The notes below the pieces were generated by a model. The model ran no database searches, was not told where the DNA came from, and saw only the letters and a list, made by a program, of their open reading frames with translations. Of a stretch of DNA of 64,000 nt, positions 42,123 to 51,349 are shown in pieces. Within the stretch, counting starts at the first letter, position 1, and every line of letters starts with the position of its first letter. The DNA is from Falsiroseomonas selenitidurans. GTDB taxonomy: Bacteria > Pseudomonadota > Alphaproteobacteria > Acetobacterales > Acetobacteraceae. A program made the translations under genes and the position numbers. Location of the stretch: assembly GCF_012103215.1 (NCBI RefSeq), contig NZ_JAAVNE010000007.1, positions 1-64,000 of the forward strand. The letters run 5' to 3'.

Positions 42123-44216
42123 ATGGGCGCGGCACGCAGGCTGCGGATCGGGGTCGATGTCGGCGGCACCTTCACCGACCTGGCCCTGGTCGATGAGGCG
42201 ACGGGGCGCATCGTCTTCCACAAGGTGCCCTCCACCCCCGCGGATCCGTCCCAGGCGATCGAGACCGGCATCCTCGGCCTGCTGCAGCGGGCCGGCGGCG
42301 CGGCGGCGGAGGTCGCCTTCCTCGGCCACGGCACCACGGTCGCGACCAATATGGTGATCGAGCGCCGCGGCGCCCGCACCGGCCTGCTGACCACCCAGGG
42401 CTTCCGGGACGTGCTGGAGATCGGCCGGCAGACCCGGCCGCATCTGTACGACTACGCGGTGACGCGCCCGGCCCCGCTGGTGCCGCGCCGCCGGCGGCTG
42501 GAGGTGGCGGAGCGGGTGACGGCGGATGGCGCCGTGCTGCGCCCGCTGGACGAGGCGGCGGTGGCGGCGGCGACCGAGGCGCTGCTGGCAGAAGGCGTCG
42601 AATCCATCGCCATCGGCTTCCTGCACGCCTGGCGCGACCGCCGCCACGAAGCCGCGGCGCGGCGGGTGGTGGAGCGCGTCGCACCCGGCCTGTACCTGTC
42701 CTGCTCGCATGAGGTGCTGCCGGAATTCCGCGAATTCGACCGCTTCAGCACCACGGTGCTGAACGCCTATGTCGGGCCGCGCATGGCCCGCTACCTGGAC
42801 CGGTTGCAGGGCCGCGTGCGCGGCGCCGGCATCACGGCGCCGCCCTACACCGTGCATTCCAATGGCGGGCTGATGTCGGTGGCCACCGCCGGCGCGGCGC
42901 CGGTGCGCACCTGCCTCTCCGGCCCCGCCGCCGGGGTGATCGGCGCGGCGGTGGTGGCCGGGCAGGCGGGCTTCCCGGATGTGGTGACCTTCGATGTCGG
43001 CGGCACCTCCACCGATGTCGCGGTGATCGCCGGCGGCGCGGCCACCAGCACCTCCGCCCGCGATGTCGCCGGGCACCCGGTGAAGGTGCCGGCGATCGGC
43101 ATCGACGTGATCGGCGCGGGCGGTGGCAGCGTCGCCTTCATCGATGCCGGCGGCGGGCTGAAGGTGGGGCCGCGCAGCGTCGGTGCGGAACCCGGGCCGG
43201 TGGCCTATGGCCGCGGCGGCACGGAGCCGACGCTGACGGACGCCAACATCGTGCTCGGCCGGCTGGACCCGGTGGCCCTGCTGCGCGGCGCCATGCCCGT
43301 GGATGCGGCGGCGGCACGGGCGGCCGTGCAGGCGCGCATCGCGACGCCGCTGGGGCTGAGCCTGGAACAGGCGGCGCTCGGCATCATCCGCGTGGCGGTG
43401 GCGAATATGGGCCGCGCCATCCGCGGCGTGACCACGGAACGCGGCTATGCGCCGGAAGCCTTCGCGCTGTTCGCCTATGGCGGCGCCGGCCCGCTGCACG
43501 CGACGGAGGTGGCGGCCGAATGCGGCATCCCGGTGGTGGTGGTGCCGCGGGAGCCGGGGACGATGTGTGCGCGCGGCATCCTGCTGGCCGATGTGGCGCT
43601 GGATTTCGTGCGCAGCGAGATCGCGCCGCTGGATGAAGCCGCCTGGGCCCACGCCGCAACCCGCTTCGCGGAGATGCAGGCGGAGGCCGAGGCCTGGCTG
43701 GAGTCGGAGGCCGTGCCGCCGGACCGGCGCGACGCCGACCGCGCCGTGGATTTGCGCTACCAGGGCCAGAATTTCGAGGTGCGGGTGAAGCTGCCGGACG
43801 CCGCCGCCACCCTGGACGCGGTGCTGGACTCCTTCGCGCAGGAACACGCCCGCACCTATGGCTACGCCATTCCCGGCCGGACGGTGGAGCTGGTGAACTG
43901 CCGGCTGACCGCGCTGGGCCGGATGCCGCGCGGCGCGCCGGAACCGCCGCCCGCGGGCGGCGCGGTGGAGGCCGCGCGGATCGGCCTGCGGGATTGCTAC
44001 TTCGATGCCGAGATCGGCTGGCGGTCCACGCCGGTCTATGACCGCGACCTGCTGCCGGCCTGCGCGCGCCTGGCCGGCCCCGCGATCATCGAGGAGATGA
44101 GCGCCACCACCGTCGCCTTCCCCGGCCAGACGGTGGAGCTGGACGACGACGGCAACATCGTGCTGCGACAGCCCGCCCGCACGGCGCGGCGGCAGGAGTT
44201 GACGGCCCATGCCTGA
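42123..44216 (+). CDS. hyuA: Hydantoinase/oxoprolinase A subunit (HyuA)
   Basis: About 697 residues with an actin-like ATPase fold. RIGVDVGGTFTDLALVDEAT near the N terminus, GHGTTVATNMVIERRGARTG, VTFDVGGTSTDVAVIAGGAA and GLSLEQAALGIIRVAVANMG are characteristic. With HyuB it forms an ATP-dependent hydantoin, oxoproline or N-methylhydantoin hydrolase, or an acetone/acetophenone carboxylase-like enzyme. ATG 42123 starts directly before the ATP-binding motif; the open frame extends to GTG 42072. It overlaps hyuB by 8 bp. The actual substrate is unknown. Confidence 0.9.
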   Translation: MGAARRLRIGVDVGGTFTDLALVDEATGRIVFHKVPSTPADPSQAIETGILGLLQRAGGAAAEVAFLGHGTTVATNMVIERRGARTGLLTTQGFRDVLEIGRQTRPHLYDYAVTRPAPLVPRRRRLEVAERVTADGAVLRPLDEAAVAAATEALLAEGVESIAIGFLHAWRDRRHEAAARRVVERVAPGLYLSCSHEVLPEFREFDRFSTTVLNAYVGPRMARYLDRLQGRVRGAGITAPPYTVHSNGGLMSVATAGAAPVRTCLSGPAAGVIGAAVVAGQAGFPDVVTFDVGGTSTDVAVIAGGAATSTSARDVAGHPVKVPAIGIDVIGAGGGSVAFIDAGGGLKVGPRSVGAEPGPVAYGRGGTEPTLTDANIVLGRLDPVALLRGAMPVDAAAARAAVQARIATPLGLSLEQAALGIIRVAVANMGRAIRGVTTERGYAPEAFALFAYGGAGPLHATEVAAECGIPVVVVPREPGTMCARGILLADVALDFVRSEIAPLDEAAWAHAATRFAEMQAEAEAWLESEAVPPDRRDADRAVDLRYQGQNFEVRVKLPDAAATLDAVLDSFAQEHARTYGYAIPGRTVELVNCRLTALGRMPRGAPEPPPAGGAVEAARIGLRDCYFDAEIGWRSTPVYDRDLLPACARLAGPAIIEEMSATTVAFPGQTVELDDDGNIVLRQPARTARRQELTAHA

Positions 44217-45957
44217 CATCGCGCCCGCCAGCCCCGCAGCCGCCGCCGACCCGGTGGCGATGGAGGTCTTCGCCAACCGCCTGCTCTCCATCACCGAGGA
44301 GATGGGGCACATCCTGATCCGCGCCTCCTTCTCCACCAACATCAAGGAGCGCAAGGATTGTTCCGTCGGCATGTTCGATGCCGGCGGGCGCTGCATCGCC
44401 CAGGCGGCGCACATGCCGCTGCACCTGGGCTCCCTGCTCGGCGCCGTGCGCAGCGTGCTGGAACACACGCCGGCCAGCGCGATGCGGCCGGGCGACGCCT
44501 TCATCTGCAACGATGTCTTCCTGGCGCGCGGCACGCACCAGCCGGACATCACCATCGTCACCCCGGTGTTCTGCGACGGCCGCGTGGCCTTCTTCGCCGT
44601 CAACACCGGGCATCATTCGGATGTCGGCGGCCCCTACCCCGGTTCCATGTCGCAGACCGCGCGCAGCATCTTCGAGGAAGGGCTGCGCATCCCGGTGATG
44701 CGCATCTGCCGCGAAGGCGTGCTGGACGAGGACCTGCTGGCGATGATCGCGCATAATTCGCGCGAGCCGGTGGAGCGCACCCTGGACCTGCGGGCGCAGG
44801 TGGCGGTGAACATCCGGGGCGGGGAGCTGATGCTGCGGCTGGTTGCCGCCGACGGGCTGGCGCCGGTGGAACGCGCCATCGCCGACCTGCTGGCCTACAC
44901 CACGCGCCGGCTGCGTGCGCGCATCGCCGCCCTGCCGGATGGCGACTATGCCGGCGAGCGCTGGATGGACAGCGACGGCCTGCCCGGCGGCGATCCCATC
45001 CGGCTATGTGCCACGGTGCGCAAGCGCGGCGAGGACCTGCTGCTGGACTTCGCCGGTTCCGCCCCCCAGGCGCGGGGGGCGATGAACGTCGCCGGCGTGG
45101 CGCTGGAAGCCACCTGCTACTACGCGGTGAAGGCGCTGCTGGACCCGGACCTGCCGGCCAATTCCGGCCTGTTCGAGGCGGTGCGCATCTCGGCGCCGGA
45201 AGGCAGCATCCTGAACCCGCGCTTCCCGGCGGCGACGGCGGTGCGCGCCATCACCTGCAACCGCGCCGCCGGCGCCATCTTCGACGCGATGAGCCAGGTG
45301 GTGACGCCGGAGCGCAACATGGCCGGCAGCCATGACAGCGTGCCGCTGCTGCTGGTCTCCGGCCAGCGCCGCGCCGCGGGGTCCACCGGCACCTATGTGT
45401 ATCTGGAGACGCTGGCCGGCGGCATCGGCGCCCGGCGCGGCGCGGATGGCGCCGATGCGACCCAGGTGCACACCGTCAACAGCAGCAACCTGCCGGCCGA
45501 GGCGCTGGAGATCGAGTATCCGCTGCTGGTGGAGGATTACGCGCTGGTGCCGGATTCCGGCGGCGCCGGGCGCTGGCGCGGCGGGCTTTCCCTGGCGCGG
45601 CAGATCAGCTCCCGCGTCGATGGCTCGCTGATCACGGCGCGCGGCGAGGGCTATGTGACGGCCGCCCCCGGCTTCGAGGGCGGGCATGCCGGCGGGCTGG
45701 CGCGGCTGCGCCACAACCCCGGCACGCCGGCCGAAAAGCCGCTGCCCACCGCCACCACCGCCCTGCCCATGGCGGCGGGCGACGCGGTGCGGATCGAGAC
45801 GCCTGGCGGTGGCGGCTTCGGTGACCCGGCGCTGCGCGCGCCGGAGGCCATCGCCGCCGACATCCTGGACGGCAAGGTGACGCGTGGCGCCGCGGACCGC
45901 GACTACGGCATCTCCGCGGTCGCCGCCGCGCTCGCAAATTGGAAGGATCCGGCATGA
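44209..45957 (+). CDS. hyuB: Hydantoinase/oxoprolinase B subunit (HyuB)
   Basis: 582 residues. FANRLLSITEEMGHILIRAS, FSTNIKERKDCSVGMFDAGG, GDAFICNDVFLARGTHQPDI, GHHSDVGGPYPGSMS and the C-terminal VRIETPGGGGFGDPALRAPE are diagnostic of the B subunit. AGGAG is 9 bp before the ATG at 44209. The start lies inside the hyuA end and the stop overlaps the Bug gene start by 4 bp, so three genes form a coupled operon. Confidence 0.93.
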   Translation: MPDIAPASPAAAADPVAMEVFANRLLSITEEMGHILIRASFSTNIKERKDCSVGMFDAGGRCIAQAAHMPLHLGSLLGAVRSVLEHTPASAMRPGDAFICNDVFLARGTHQPDITIVTPVFCDGRVAFFAVNTGHHSDVGGPYPGSMSQTARSIFEEGLRIPVMRICREGVLDEDLLAMIAHNSREPVERTLDLRAQVAVNIRGGELMLRLVAADGLAPVERAIADLLAYTTRRLRARIAALPDGDYAGERWMDSDGLPGGDPIRLCATVRKRGEDLLLDFAGSAPQARGAMNVAGVALEATCYYAVKALLDPDLPANSGLFEAVRISAPEGSILNPRFPAATAVRAITCNRAAGAIFDAMSQVVTPERNMAGSHDSVPLLLVSGQRRAAGSTGTYVYLETLAGGIGARRGADGADATQVHTVNSSNLPAEALEIEYPLLVEDYALVPDSGGAGRWRGGLSLARQISSRVDGSLITARGEGYVTAAPGFEGGHAGGLARLRHNPGTPAEKPLPTATTALPMAAGDAVRIETPGGGGFGDPALRAPEAIAADILDGKVTRGAADRDYGISAVAAALANWKDPA

Positions 45958-46934
45958 CGTTCCGCCTGACGCGCCGCGCCCTGCTGGCCGCCGCTGCCCC
46001 CTTGCCTGCCGCCTTGGCCTCCCCCGCCCTGGCGCAGGCGCCCTGGCCGCAGCGGCCGATCCGGCTGGTGGTGCCCTTCCCCGCCGGCGGCGGCACCGAC
46101 GTGGTGGCGCGCATCTATGCGGCGAAGATGAGCGAACTGCTCGGCCAGCCCATGGTGGTGGAGAACCGCGCCGGGGCCGGCGGCAATCTCGGCATCGAGC
46201 ATGTGGTACGCAGCGCGCCGGATGGCCATGCGCTGGTGCTGTCCTCCAACGGGCCGGTGGCGGTGAACCGCTTCCTGTTCCGCAACCTGCCTTTCGACCC
46301 TTCCCACGACCTGGCGCCGGTCAGCATGACCTTCCGCATCGAGCAGGTGCTGGTGGTGCGCAACAGCCTTGGCGTGGACAGCGTGGCGGCGTTCATCGCG
46401 CTGGCCCGGCAGCGGGAGCTGAACTGGGGATCGGGCGGCACCGGCTCCTCGCTGCATCTGGCGGGCGAGTTGTTCAAGCTGCGCGCGGGGGTGAACCTGG
46501 TGCATGTGCCCTACCGCGGCGGCGCGCCGGCGATGAACGACCTGGTGGCCGGCAACATCGATGCGATGTTCGACAGCCTGCCCTCCTGCGTGCCGCAGAT
46601 CCGCGGCGGGCGGGTGCGGGCGCTGGCGATCTGCGCCGCCCGGCGCCATGCCCTGCTGCCTGAGGTGCCGACGATGCAGGAGGCCGGGGTGGCGAACTAC
46701 GTCGCCGGCACCTGGGGCGGCATCTTCGCCCCGCGCGGCACGCCGGCGCCGGTGATCGCGCGGCTGGCGGAGGCCACGGCCGAGGCGCTGGCCCATCCGC
46801 CGACGCGCGAGGCCCTGGCGCGCGCCGGTGGCGATGCGCAATCCTCCACGCCCCAGGAACTGGCGGCGATGCTGCAGGCGGAGATCGCGCAATGGGGCGT
46901 GGTGGTGCGGGAAGCCGGGATCACCCCGGCCTGA
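45954..46934 (+). CDS. Bug/TctC-family solute-binding receptor (third gene of hyu operon)
   Basis: 326 residues with signal peptide TRRALLAAAAPLPAALA and an AQA cleavage region, then IRLVVPFPAGGGTDVVARIY, MVVENRAGAGGNLGIEHVVR, VNLVHVPYRGGAPAMNDLVA and APRGTPAPVIARLAEATAEA. It is translationally coupled to hyuB (ATGA). The coupling suggests that its ligand is the HyuAB substrate; that is inference. The gene converges on the class I hydro-lyase beta gene, overlapping it by 14 bp at the 3' ends. Confidence 0.9.
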   Translation: MTFRLTRRALLAAAAPLPAALASPALAQAPWPQRPIRLVVPFPAGGGTDVVARIYAAKMSELLGQPMVVENRAGAGGNLGIEHVVRSAPDGHALVLSSNGPVAVNRFLFRNLPFDPSHDLAPVSMTFRIEQVLVVRNSLGVDSVAAFIALARQRELNWGSGGTGSSLHLAGELFKLRAGVNLVHVPYRGGAPAMNDLVAGNIDAMFDSLPSCVPQIRGGRVRALAICAARRHALLPEVPTMQEAGVANYVAGTWGGIFAPRGTPAPVIARLAEATAEALAHPPTREALARAGGDAQSSTPQELAAMLQAEIAQWGVVVREAGITPA

Positions 46935-47568
46935 CGGCCGCCGCCCGGTCCCGATCCAGCTGCGCCAGGATCTCCGGCATCCGGTCCTGCGCCTGTTCGG
47001 ACAGGGTCTCGAACAGGCTGTTGCCCTGCGCGTCGATGCCGACCGTGACGGGGCCCAGCCCCTCCACGGCCAGCCGCACCAGCCGGTAATGCGCCACCAG
47101 GTCGTTCCAGGCCACCGCGCGCACGGCGGTGATGGCGCCCGAATGCAGCGGCGCGCCGCCGCCGAGGAAGGAGAAGTAGACGCAGCCGACCTCGGCCATC
47201 GCTTCCCGGCAGGCCGCGTCCAGCCCGCCCTTGCCGCCCACCGCGGTCAGCCCGAAATGGCGGATCAGCCGCGGCATGATCGGGTTGAAGCGGGTGCTGG
47301 TGGTGGGGTTCATGTACAGCACCTCCAGCCCGCCATCGGCGGTGTCCTGGCTGTAGCTGCCGAGATGCAGCAGGGACCCGTTGCGCAGCTCGATCGGCGG
47401 ATCGCGCCCCGCCTCCGCGCAGGCCAGGATGCGGTGATGCGTCGGCAGGCCGGCGGTGATGGTGATCTCGCCATCCAGCAGCACCATGTCTCCGGCGCGG
47501 AGCGAGCGCGCATCCTCCCGTGACAGGGGCATGGTGACGCGGCGGTAGCCGGAGAACAGGGCGCTCAT
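46921..47568 (-). CDS. Class I fumarase/L-tartrate dehydratase beta-type subunit
   Basis: 215 residues matching the C-terminal half of class I fumarases (Fumerase_C, swivelling domain). LRAGDMVLLDGEITITAGLP followed by THHRILACAEAG, LEVLYMNPTTSTRFNPIMPR and VGGKGGLDAACREAMAEVGC (about residues 125-165) are all present. The subunit is paired with the alpha gene (4-bp overlap). Fumarate hydratase and L(+)-tartrate dehydratase cannot be separated from sequence alone. The stop overlaps the upstream-facing Bug gene by 14 bp. Confidence 0.85.
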   Translation of the reverse strand: MSALFSGYRRVTMPLSREDARSLRAGDMVLLDGEITITAGLPTHHRILACAEAGRDPPIELRNGSLLHLGSYSQDTADGGLEVLYMNPTTSTRFNPIMPRLIRHFGLTAVGGKGGLDAACREAMAEVGCVYFSFLGGGAPLHSGAITAVRAVAWNDLVAHYRLVRLAVEGLGPVTVGIDAQGNSLFETLSEQAQDRMPEILAQLDRDRAAAVRPG

Positions 47569-48434
47569 TCCATCCGCTCCACGGAGCCGTCCGCATGGAG
47601 GCGCGCGCGGGTGCGGCGGTTGATCCAGCAGTTGAAGCAGACGGCGACCGGCGTGTAGCCATGGCCGCTGCTGTAATCCACATGCACGGCCAGCGCCGTG
47701 GTGTCGCCGCCGGTGCCCATGGGGCCGAAGCCGGTGGCGTTCACCGCGCGCAGCAGGCGTTCCTCCATCGCCGCCAGCACCGGCTCCGGGTTCAGGCTGC
47801 CGATCGGGCGGTAGGTGGCCTTGCTGGCGATCTTCGCGGCGACGTCGAAGCTGCCGCCGATGCCGACCCCGATGATCACCGGCGGGCAGTGCTGCGACCC
47901 CGCCTGCATCACCGCCTTCATCACATAGGCCTCGATCTCCGCCAGGCTGGGGAAGCTGAAGGTCTCCGCCTGCGCCCAGCGGCCAGAGCCGAGCGCCTTG
48001 GGCTGGCAGGCGATCTCGATCCAGTCGACGCCGGATTCCACCTCCCACGTCACCAGCGGCATGTCCTTGCCGAAATAGCCGCGCTCATTGGTCAGCGGGT
48101 TGGTCACATGCTTCAGCAGCGGCGGCTTGATGCGGTCCACGAGTTCAGCGAAGCCGTCGCGGATCGCGGCCTTGATGTCCCCCTCCCACCGCGCCTCGGC
48201 GCCGAGCGTCACGCGGAACACCGGCACGCCGGCGTCGGAGCAGACGAAGCGGTCCTCCTTCTCCGCCCGCATCGCGGAACCCAGCATGATCTCCAGCACC
48301 CGCTGGGCGCCTTCATGCGTTTCCGTGGCACGGGCGCGGCGCAGCGCGTCCTTGGTGTCGTCCGGCACGCGGCGCAGCGACCAGTCATAGAGCTGGGCGG
48401 ACAGCGTCTTCACGGCGTCCTGGGTGATCGGCAT
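47565..48434 (-). CDS. Class I fumarase/L-tartrate dehydratase alpha-type subunit
   Basis: 289 residues of the iron-sulfur hydro-lyase domain. FVCSDAGVPVFRVTLGAEAR holds the first cluster cysteine, QHCPPVIIGVGIGGSFDVAA the second and FNCWINRRTRARLH the third. Together with the beta subunit it adds or removes water from a dicarboxylic acid (fumarate/malate or tartrate). ATG 48434 is preceded by AGCAGG. It is transcribed away from the 2-hydroxyacid dehydrogenase gene and overlaps the beta gene by 4 bp. Confidence 0.87.
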   Translation of the reverse strand: MPITQDAVKTLSAQLYDWSLRRVPDDTKDALRRARATETHEGAQRVLEIMLGSAMRAEKEDRFVCSDAGVPVFRVTLGAEARWEGDIKAAIRDGFAELVDRIKPPLLKHVTNPLTNERGYFGKDMPLVTWEVESGVDWIEIACQPKALGSGRWAQAETFSFPSLAEIEAYVMKAVMQAGSQHCPPVIIGVGIGGSFDVAAKIASKATYRPIGSLNPEPVLAAMEERLLRAVNATGFGPMGTGGDTTALAVHVDYSSGHGYTPVAVCFNCWINRRTRARLHADGSVERME

Positions 48435-48510
48435 CCTGCTTGGGCTTCCCTTCCCCAAAAAGGTCATTACCCTGGCCTTTCCGGCATCATAGCGCGACAG
48501 GACCCGATCC

Positions 48511-49449
48511 ATGCAAGCCAGCCCTGGCGAATCCCTGCTGGTGATGACCGCGGTGCCGGCGGACCTCCGCCGGGCGCTGGAGGCCGATGGGCACAGCCTG
48601 GTGGATCTGGCCGGCCTGCCACCCGGCCCGGTGGAGGGCTTCCGCATCGGCGTGACCAGCGCCATGGCCGGCTGCGATGCGGCGCTGTTCGCCCGGGTCC
48701 CCGGCATGAAGCTGCTGGCCAGCACCGGCACCGGGCTGGACCGCATCGACCTCGACGCCGCACGCGCGCAGGGCTGCGCGGTGCTGAACACGCCAGATGT
48801 CCTGACCGAGGACACGGCGGATTTCGCCATCGCCCTGCTGTATGGCATCGCCCGGCGCGTGGTCTATGCGGATGCCTTTGTGCGCTCCGGCGCCTGGGCC
48901 AAGGGCCGCGCGGACTCCGGCACGCGGCTGTTCGGCAAGACCTGCGGCATCTTCGGCCTGGGCCGCATCGGCGCGGCGGTGGCGCGGCGGGCGCAGGGCA
49001 TCGGGATGAAGGTGATCTGGTCCGGCCCGCGCCCGAAGCCGGAGGCACCCTGGGCCTATGTGCCCAGCATCGGTGACCTGGCCGACCAGTCCGACGTGCT
49101 GGTGATGTGCTGCCCCGGCGGCGCCGAGACCGCCGGCATCGTCGACGCGGCGCTGCTGGCCCGGCTGGGGCCGGCCGGCTTCCTGGTGAATGTCGCGCGC
49201 GGCTCGGTGGTGGAGGAGGCGGCGCTGGTGGCGGCGCTGCAGGCTGGCACCATCCGCGGCGCGGCGACGGATGTGTTCCAGTCCGAACCGGTGCCGGACC
49301 CGGCAATGCTGGCCGCGCCCAACCTGGTGGTGGCGCCGCACTATGCCTCCCTGACGCATGAGACGCGGGTGGATATCGTCGGCATGATCGTCGGCGGCAT
49401 CGCCGCCTTCCGCGCCGGGCGGCCGCATCACGACGCGACGCGCGGATAG
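48511..49449 (+). CDS. D-isomer-specific 2-hydroxyacid dehydrogenase
   Basis: A 312-residue NAD(P)-dependent reductase of the D-lactate/glyoxylate/hydroxypyruvate type. LLASTGTGLDRIDLDAARAQ (substrate side), IFGLGRIGAAVARRAQ (dinucleotide binding), LVNVARGSVVEEAALVAALQ (catalytic Arg), TDVFQSEP (Glu) and VVAPHYASLT (His) give the complete catalytic set. The ATG at 48511 has AGGA 9 bp upstream. It is the first plus-strand gene after the divergent hydro-lyase pair and precedes the GST gene by about 70 bp. Confidence 0.9.
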   Translation: MQASPGESLLVMTAVPADLRRALEADGHSLVDLAGLPPGPVEGFRIGVTSAMAGCDAALFARVPGMKLLASTGTGLDRIDLDAARAQGCAVLNTPDVLTEDTADFAIALLYGIARRVVYADAFVRSGAWAKGRADSGTRLFGKTCGIFGLGRIGAAVARRAQGIGMKVIWSGPRPKPEAPWAYVPSIGDLADQSDVLVMCCPGGAETAGIVDAALLARLGPAGFLVNVARGSVVEEAALVAALQAGTIRGAATDVFQSEPVPDPAMLAAPNLVVAPHYASLTHETRVDIVGMIVGGIAAFRAGRPHHDATRG

Positions 49450-49521
49450 GCCCTGGACGCCCGCCCCCCGGGCGGCCTAAGGTCATAGAACTGACCTAAG
49501 CCGGTCCCGGGGGGAACAATC

Positions 49522-50127
49522 GTGTCCATGTTGCTGCACTGGTCGCCGCGCTCGCCCTTCGTGCGCAAGGTGATGGTCTTCGCGCATGAAACCGGCCTGG
49601 CGGAGCGGATCACCACCACCCGCACCCCGGTGGCGATGCTGAAGCCGCATCTGGACCTCATGGCGGAAAACCCGCTGAGCAAGATCCCGACGCTGCGCCT
49701 GGAAGACGGCAGCGTGCTGTATGACAGCTACGTCATCTGCGAATACCTGGACACGCTGCAGGACGGCCCGCGCCTGATCCCGGCCGAAGGCCCGGCGCGG
49801 TTCACGGAATTGCGGCGCCACGCGCTGGCGACCGGCTTCCTCGACCTGCTGATCCTGTGGCGGAACGAGCGTGACCGCGCCCAGCCGCTGCCGGCGCTGA
49901 TGGACGCCTTCGCGGTGAAGACCCAGGCGGCGCTGGCGGCGGTGGAGGCGGAGATCGACGCGGTGCCGCGGGGGCTGGCGCAATTCACCCTGGCCGTGCT
50001 CGGCAGCTACCTGGATTTCCGCTTCGCCGACCTGGACTGGCGCGCCGGCTGCCCGCGCTTCGCCGCCTTCCACGCGGAATTCGAGAAGCGCCCCTCCATG
50101 CAGGCGACCCTGGTGACGGAAGGCTGA
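49522..50127 (+). CDS. Glutathione S-transferase family protein
   Basis: 201 residues with an N-terminal thioredoxin fold (LLHWSPRSPFVRKVMVFAHE, then NPLSKIPTLRLEDGSVLYDS with the cis-Pro and glutathione-binding Asp-Ser) and a helical C-terminal domain. GTG 49522 has GGGGGG about 8 bp upstream; ATG 49528 is the alternative. It ends 1 bp before the CoA-transferase ATG. It could serve as a glutathione-dependent isomerase or dehalogenase in the adjoining pathway, which is inference. Confidence 0.85.
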   Translation: MSMLLHWSPRSPFVRKVMVFAHETGLAERITTTRTPVAMLKPHLDLMAENPLSKIPTLRLEDGSVLYDSYVICEYLDTLQDGPRLIPAEGPARFTELRRHALATGFLDLLILWRNERDRAQPLPALMDAFAVKTQAALAAVEAEIDAVPRGLAQFTLAVLGSYLDFRFADLDWRAGCPRFAAFHAEFEKRPSMQATLVTEG

Positions 50128-50128
50128 G

Positions 50129-51349
50129 ATGGCGCAGCCCGCCCGCAGCGGCCCGCTGGCCCATCTCCGCGTGCTGGACCTCGGCCGCATCATGGCCGCG
50201 CCCTGGGCGACGCAGATCCTGGCCGATCTCGGCGCCGACGTGATCAAGATCGAGCGCCCGGGCGCAGGCGACGACACCCGCGCCTGGGGGCCGCCCTTCC
50301 TGAAGGATGCGGCGGGCAACCCGACGAAGGAGGCCGGCTACTTCCTGGCGGTGAACCGTGGCAAGCGTTCCGTCACCATCGACATCACGCGGCCCGAGGG
50401 CCAGGCGGTGGTGCGCCGGATCGCGCAGACCGCCGATATCGTGGTGGAGAACTTCAAGGCCGGCGCGCTGGCCCGCTACGGCCTGGATGCGGCCAGCCTG
50501 CGGGCCGAAAAGCCCAGCCTGATCTGCTGTTCCGTCACCGGCTTCGGCCAGGACGGCCCGCGCCGCGACCAGGCGGCCTATGACTTCATGATCCAGGCCA
50601 TGGGCGGGCTGATGAGCGTGACCGGCGCGCCGGAGACGCCGCCGCAGAAGGTCGGCGTGCCGATCGTCGACCTGATGACCGGCATGTATGCCACCGTCGC
50701 CATCCTGGCCGCCGTGGCGCGCCGGGCGGAGACGGGGCAGGGCGAGACCATCGACCTGGCGATGCTGGACGTGCAGGCAGCCTTCCTGGCGAACCAGGCG
50801 ATGAACCACTTTGTGGGTGGCCGCGTGCCCGCGCGCGCCGGCAACCGGCATCCGAACATCCAGCCGCAGGATGTGTTCCCGGTGGCGGATGGATTCGTGG
50901 TGCTGGCCGTCGGCAATGACGGGCAGTTCGCGAAGCTCTGCCAGGCGATCGGGCGCATGGAGTGGGCGACGGACGCGCGTTTCATCCGCAACGCCGACCG
51001 CGTGAAGAACGAGGCGCTGCTGACGCCGCTGCTGACCGAACGTTTTTCCGAGTTCACGCGCAACGAGTTGACCGCGCTGCTGGACGCGGCCGGCGTGCCC
51101 TGCGGGCCGATCAACACCGTGCCGGATGTCTTTGCCGATCCGCAGGTGGTGCACCGCCGGATGCTGCGCGACCTGCCGCATCCGCATGGCAGCGTGAAGC
51201 AGGTGGTCAGCCCGATCCGCCTGCAGGATTGCCCGCTGGAATTCGACCGCCCGCCGCCGCTGCTCGGCCAGCACACGGCGGAGGTGCTGGCGGAACTGGG
51301 ACTGGACGATGCCGCCCGCGCGGCCCTTGCCGAAGGTGGCGTGACATGA
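50129..51349 (+). CDS. CaiB/BaiF-type (family III) CoA transferase
   Basis: 406 residues. VLDLGRIMAAPWATQILADL with GADVIKIERPGAGDDTR at the N terminus, YFLAVNRGKRSVTIDI, VVENFKAGALARYGLD and KVGVPIVDLMTGMYATVAIL (catalytic Asp) are hallmarks. It moves CoA between a donor thioester and an organic acid such as the pathway substrate. The stop overlaps the next gene by 4 bp. It probably activates the acid imported by the Bug-linked system. Confidence 0.92.
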   Translation: MAQPARSGPLAHLRVLDLGRIMAAPWATQILADLGADVIKIERPGAGDDTRAWGPPFLKDAAGNPTKEAGYFLAVNRGKRSVTIDITRPEGQAVVRRIAQTADIVVENFKAGALARYGLDAASLRAEKPSLICCSVTGFGQDGPRRDQAAYDFMIQAMGGLMSVTGAPETPPQKVGVPIVDLMTGMYATVAILAAVARRAETGQGETIDLAMLDVQAAFLANQAMNHFVGGRVPARAGNRHPNIQPQDVFPVADGFVVLAVGNDGQFAKLCQAIGRMEWATDARFIRNADRVKNEALLTPLLTERFSEFTRNELTALLDAAGVPCGPINTVPDVFADPQVVHRRMLRDLPHPHGSVKQVVSPIRLQDCPLEFDRPPPLLGQHTAEVLAELGLDDAARAALAEGGVT

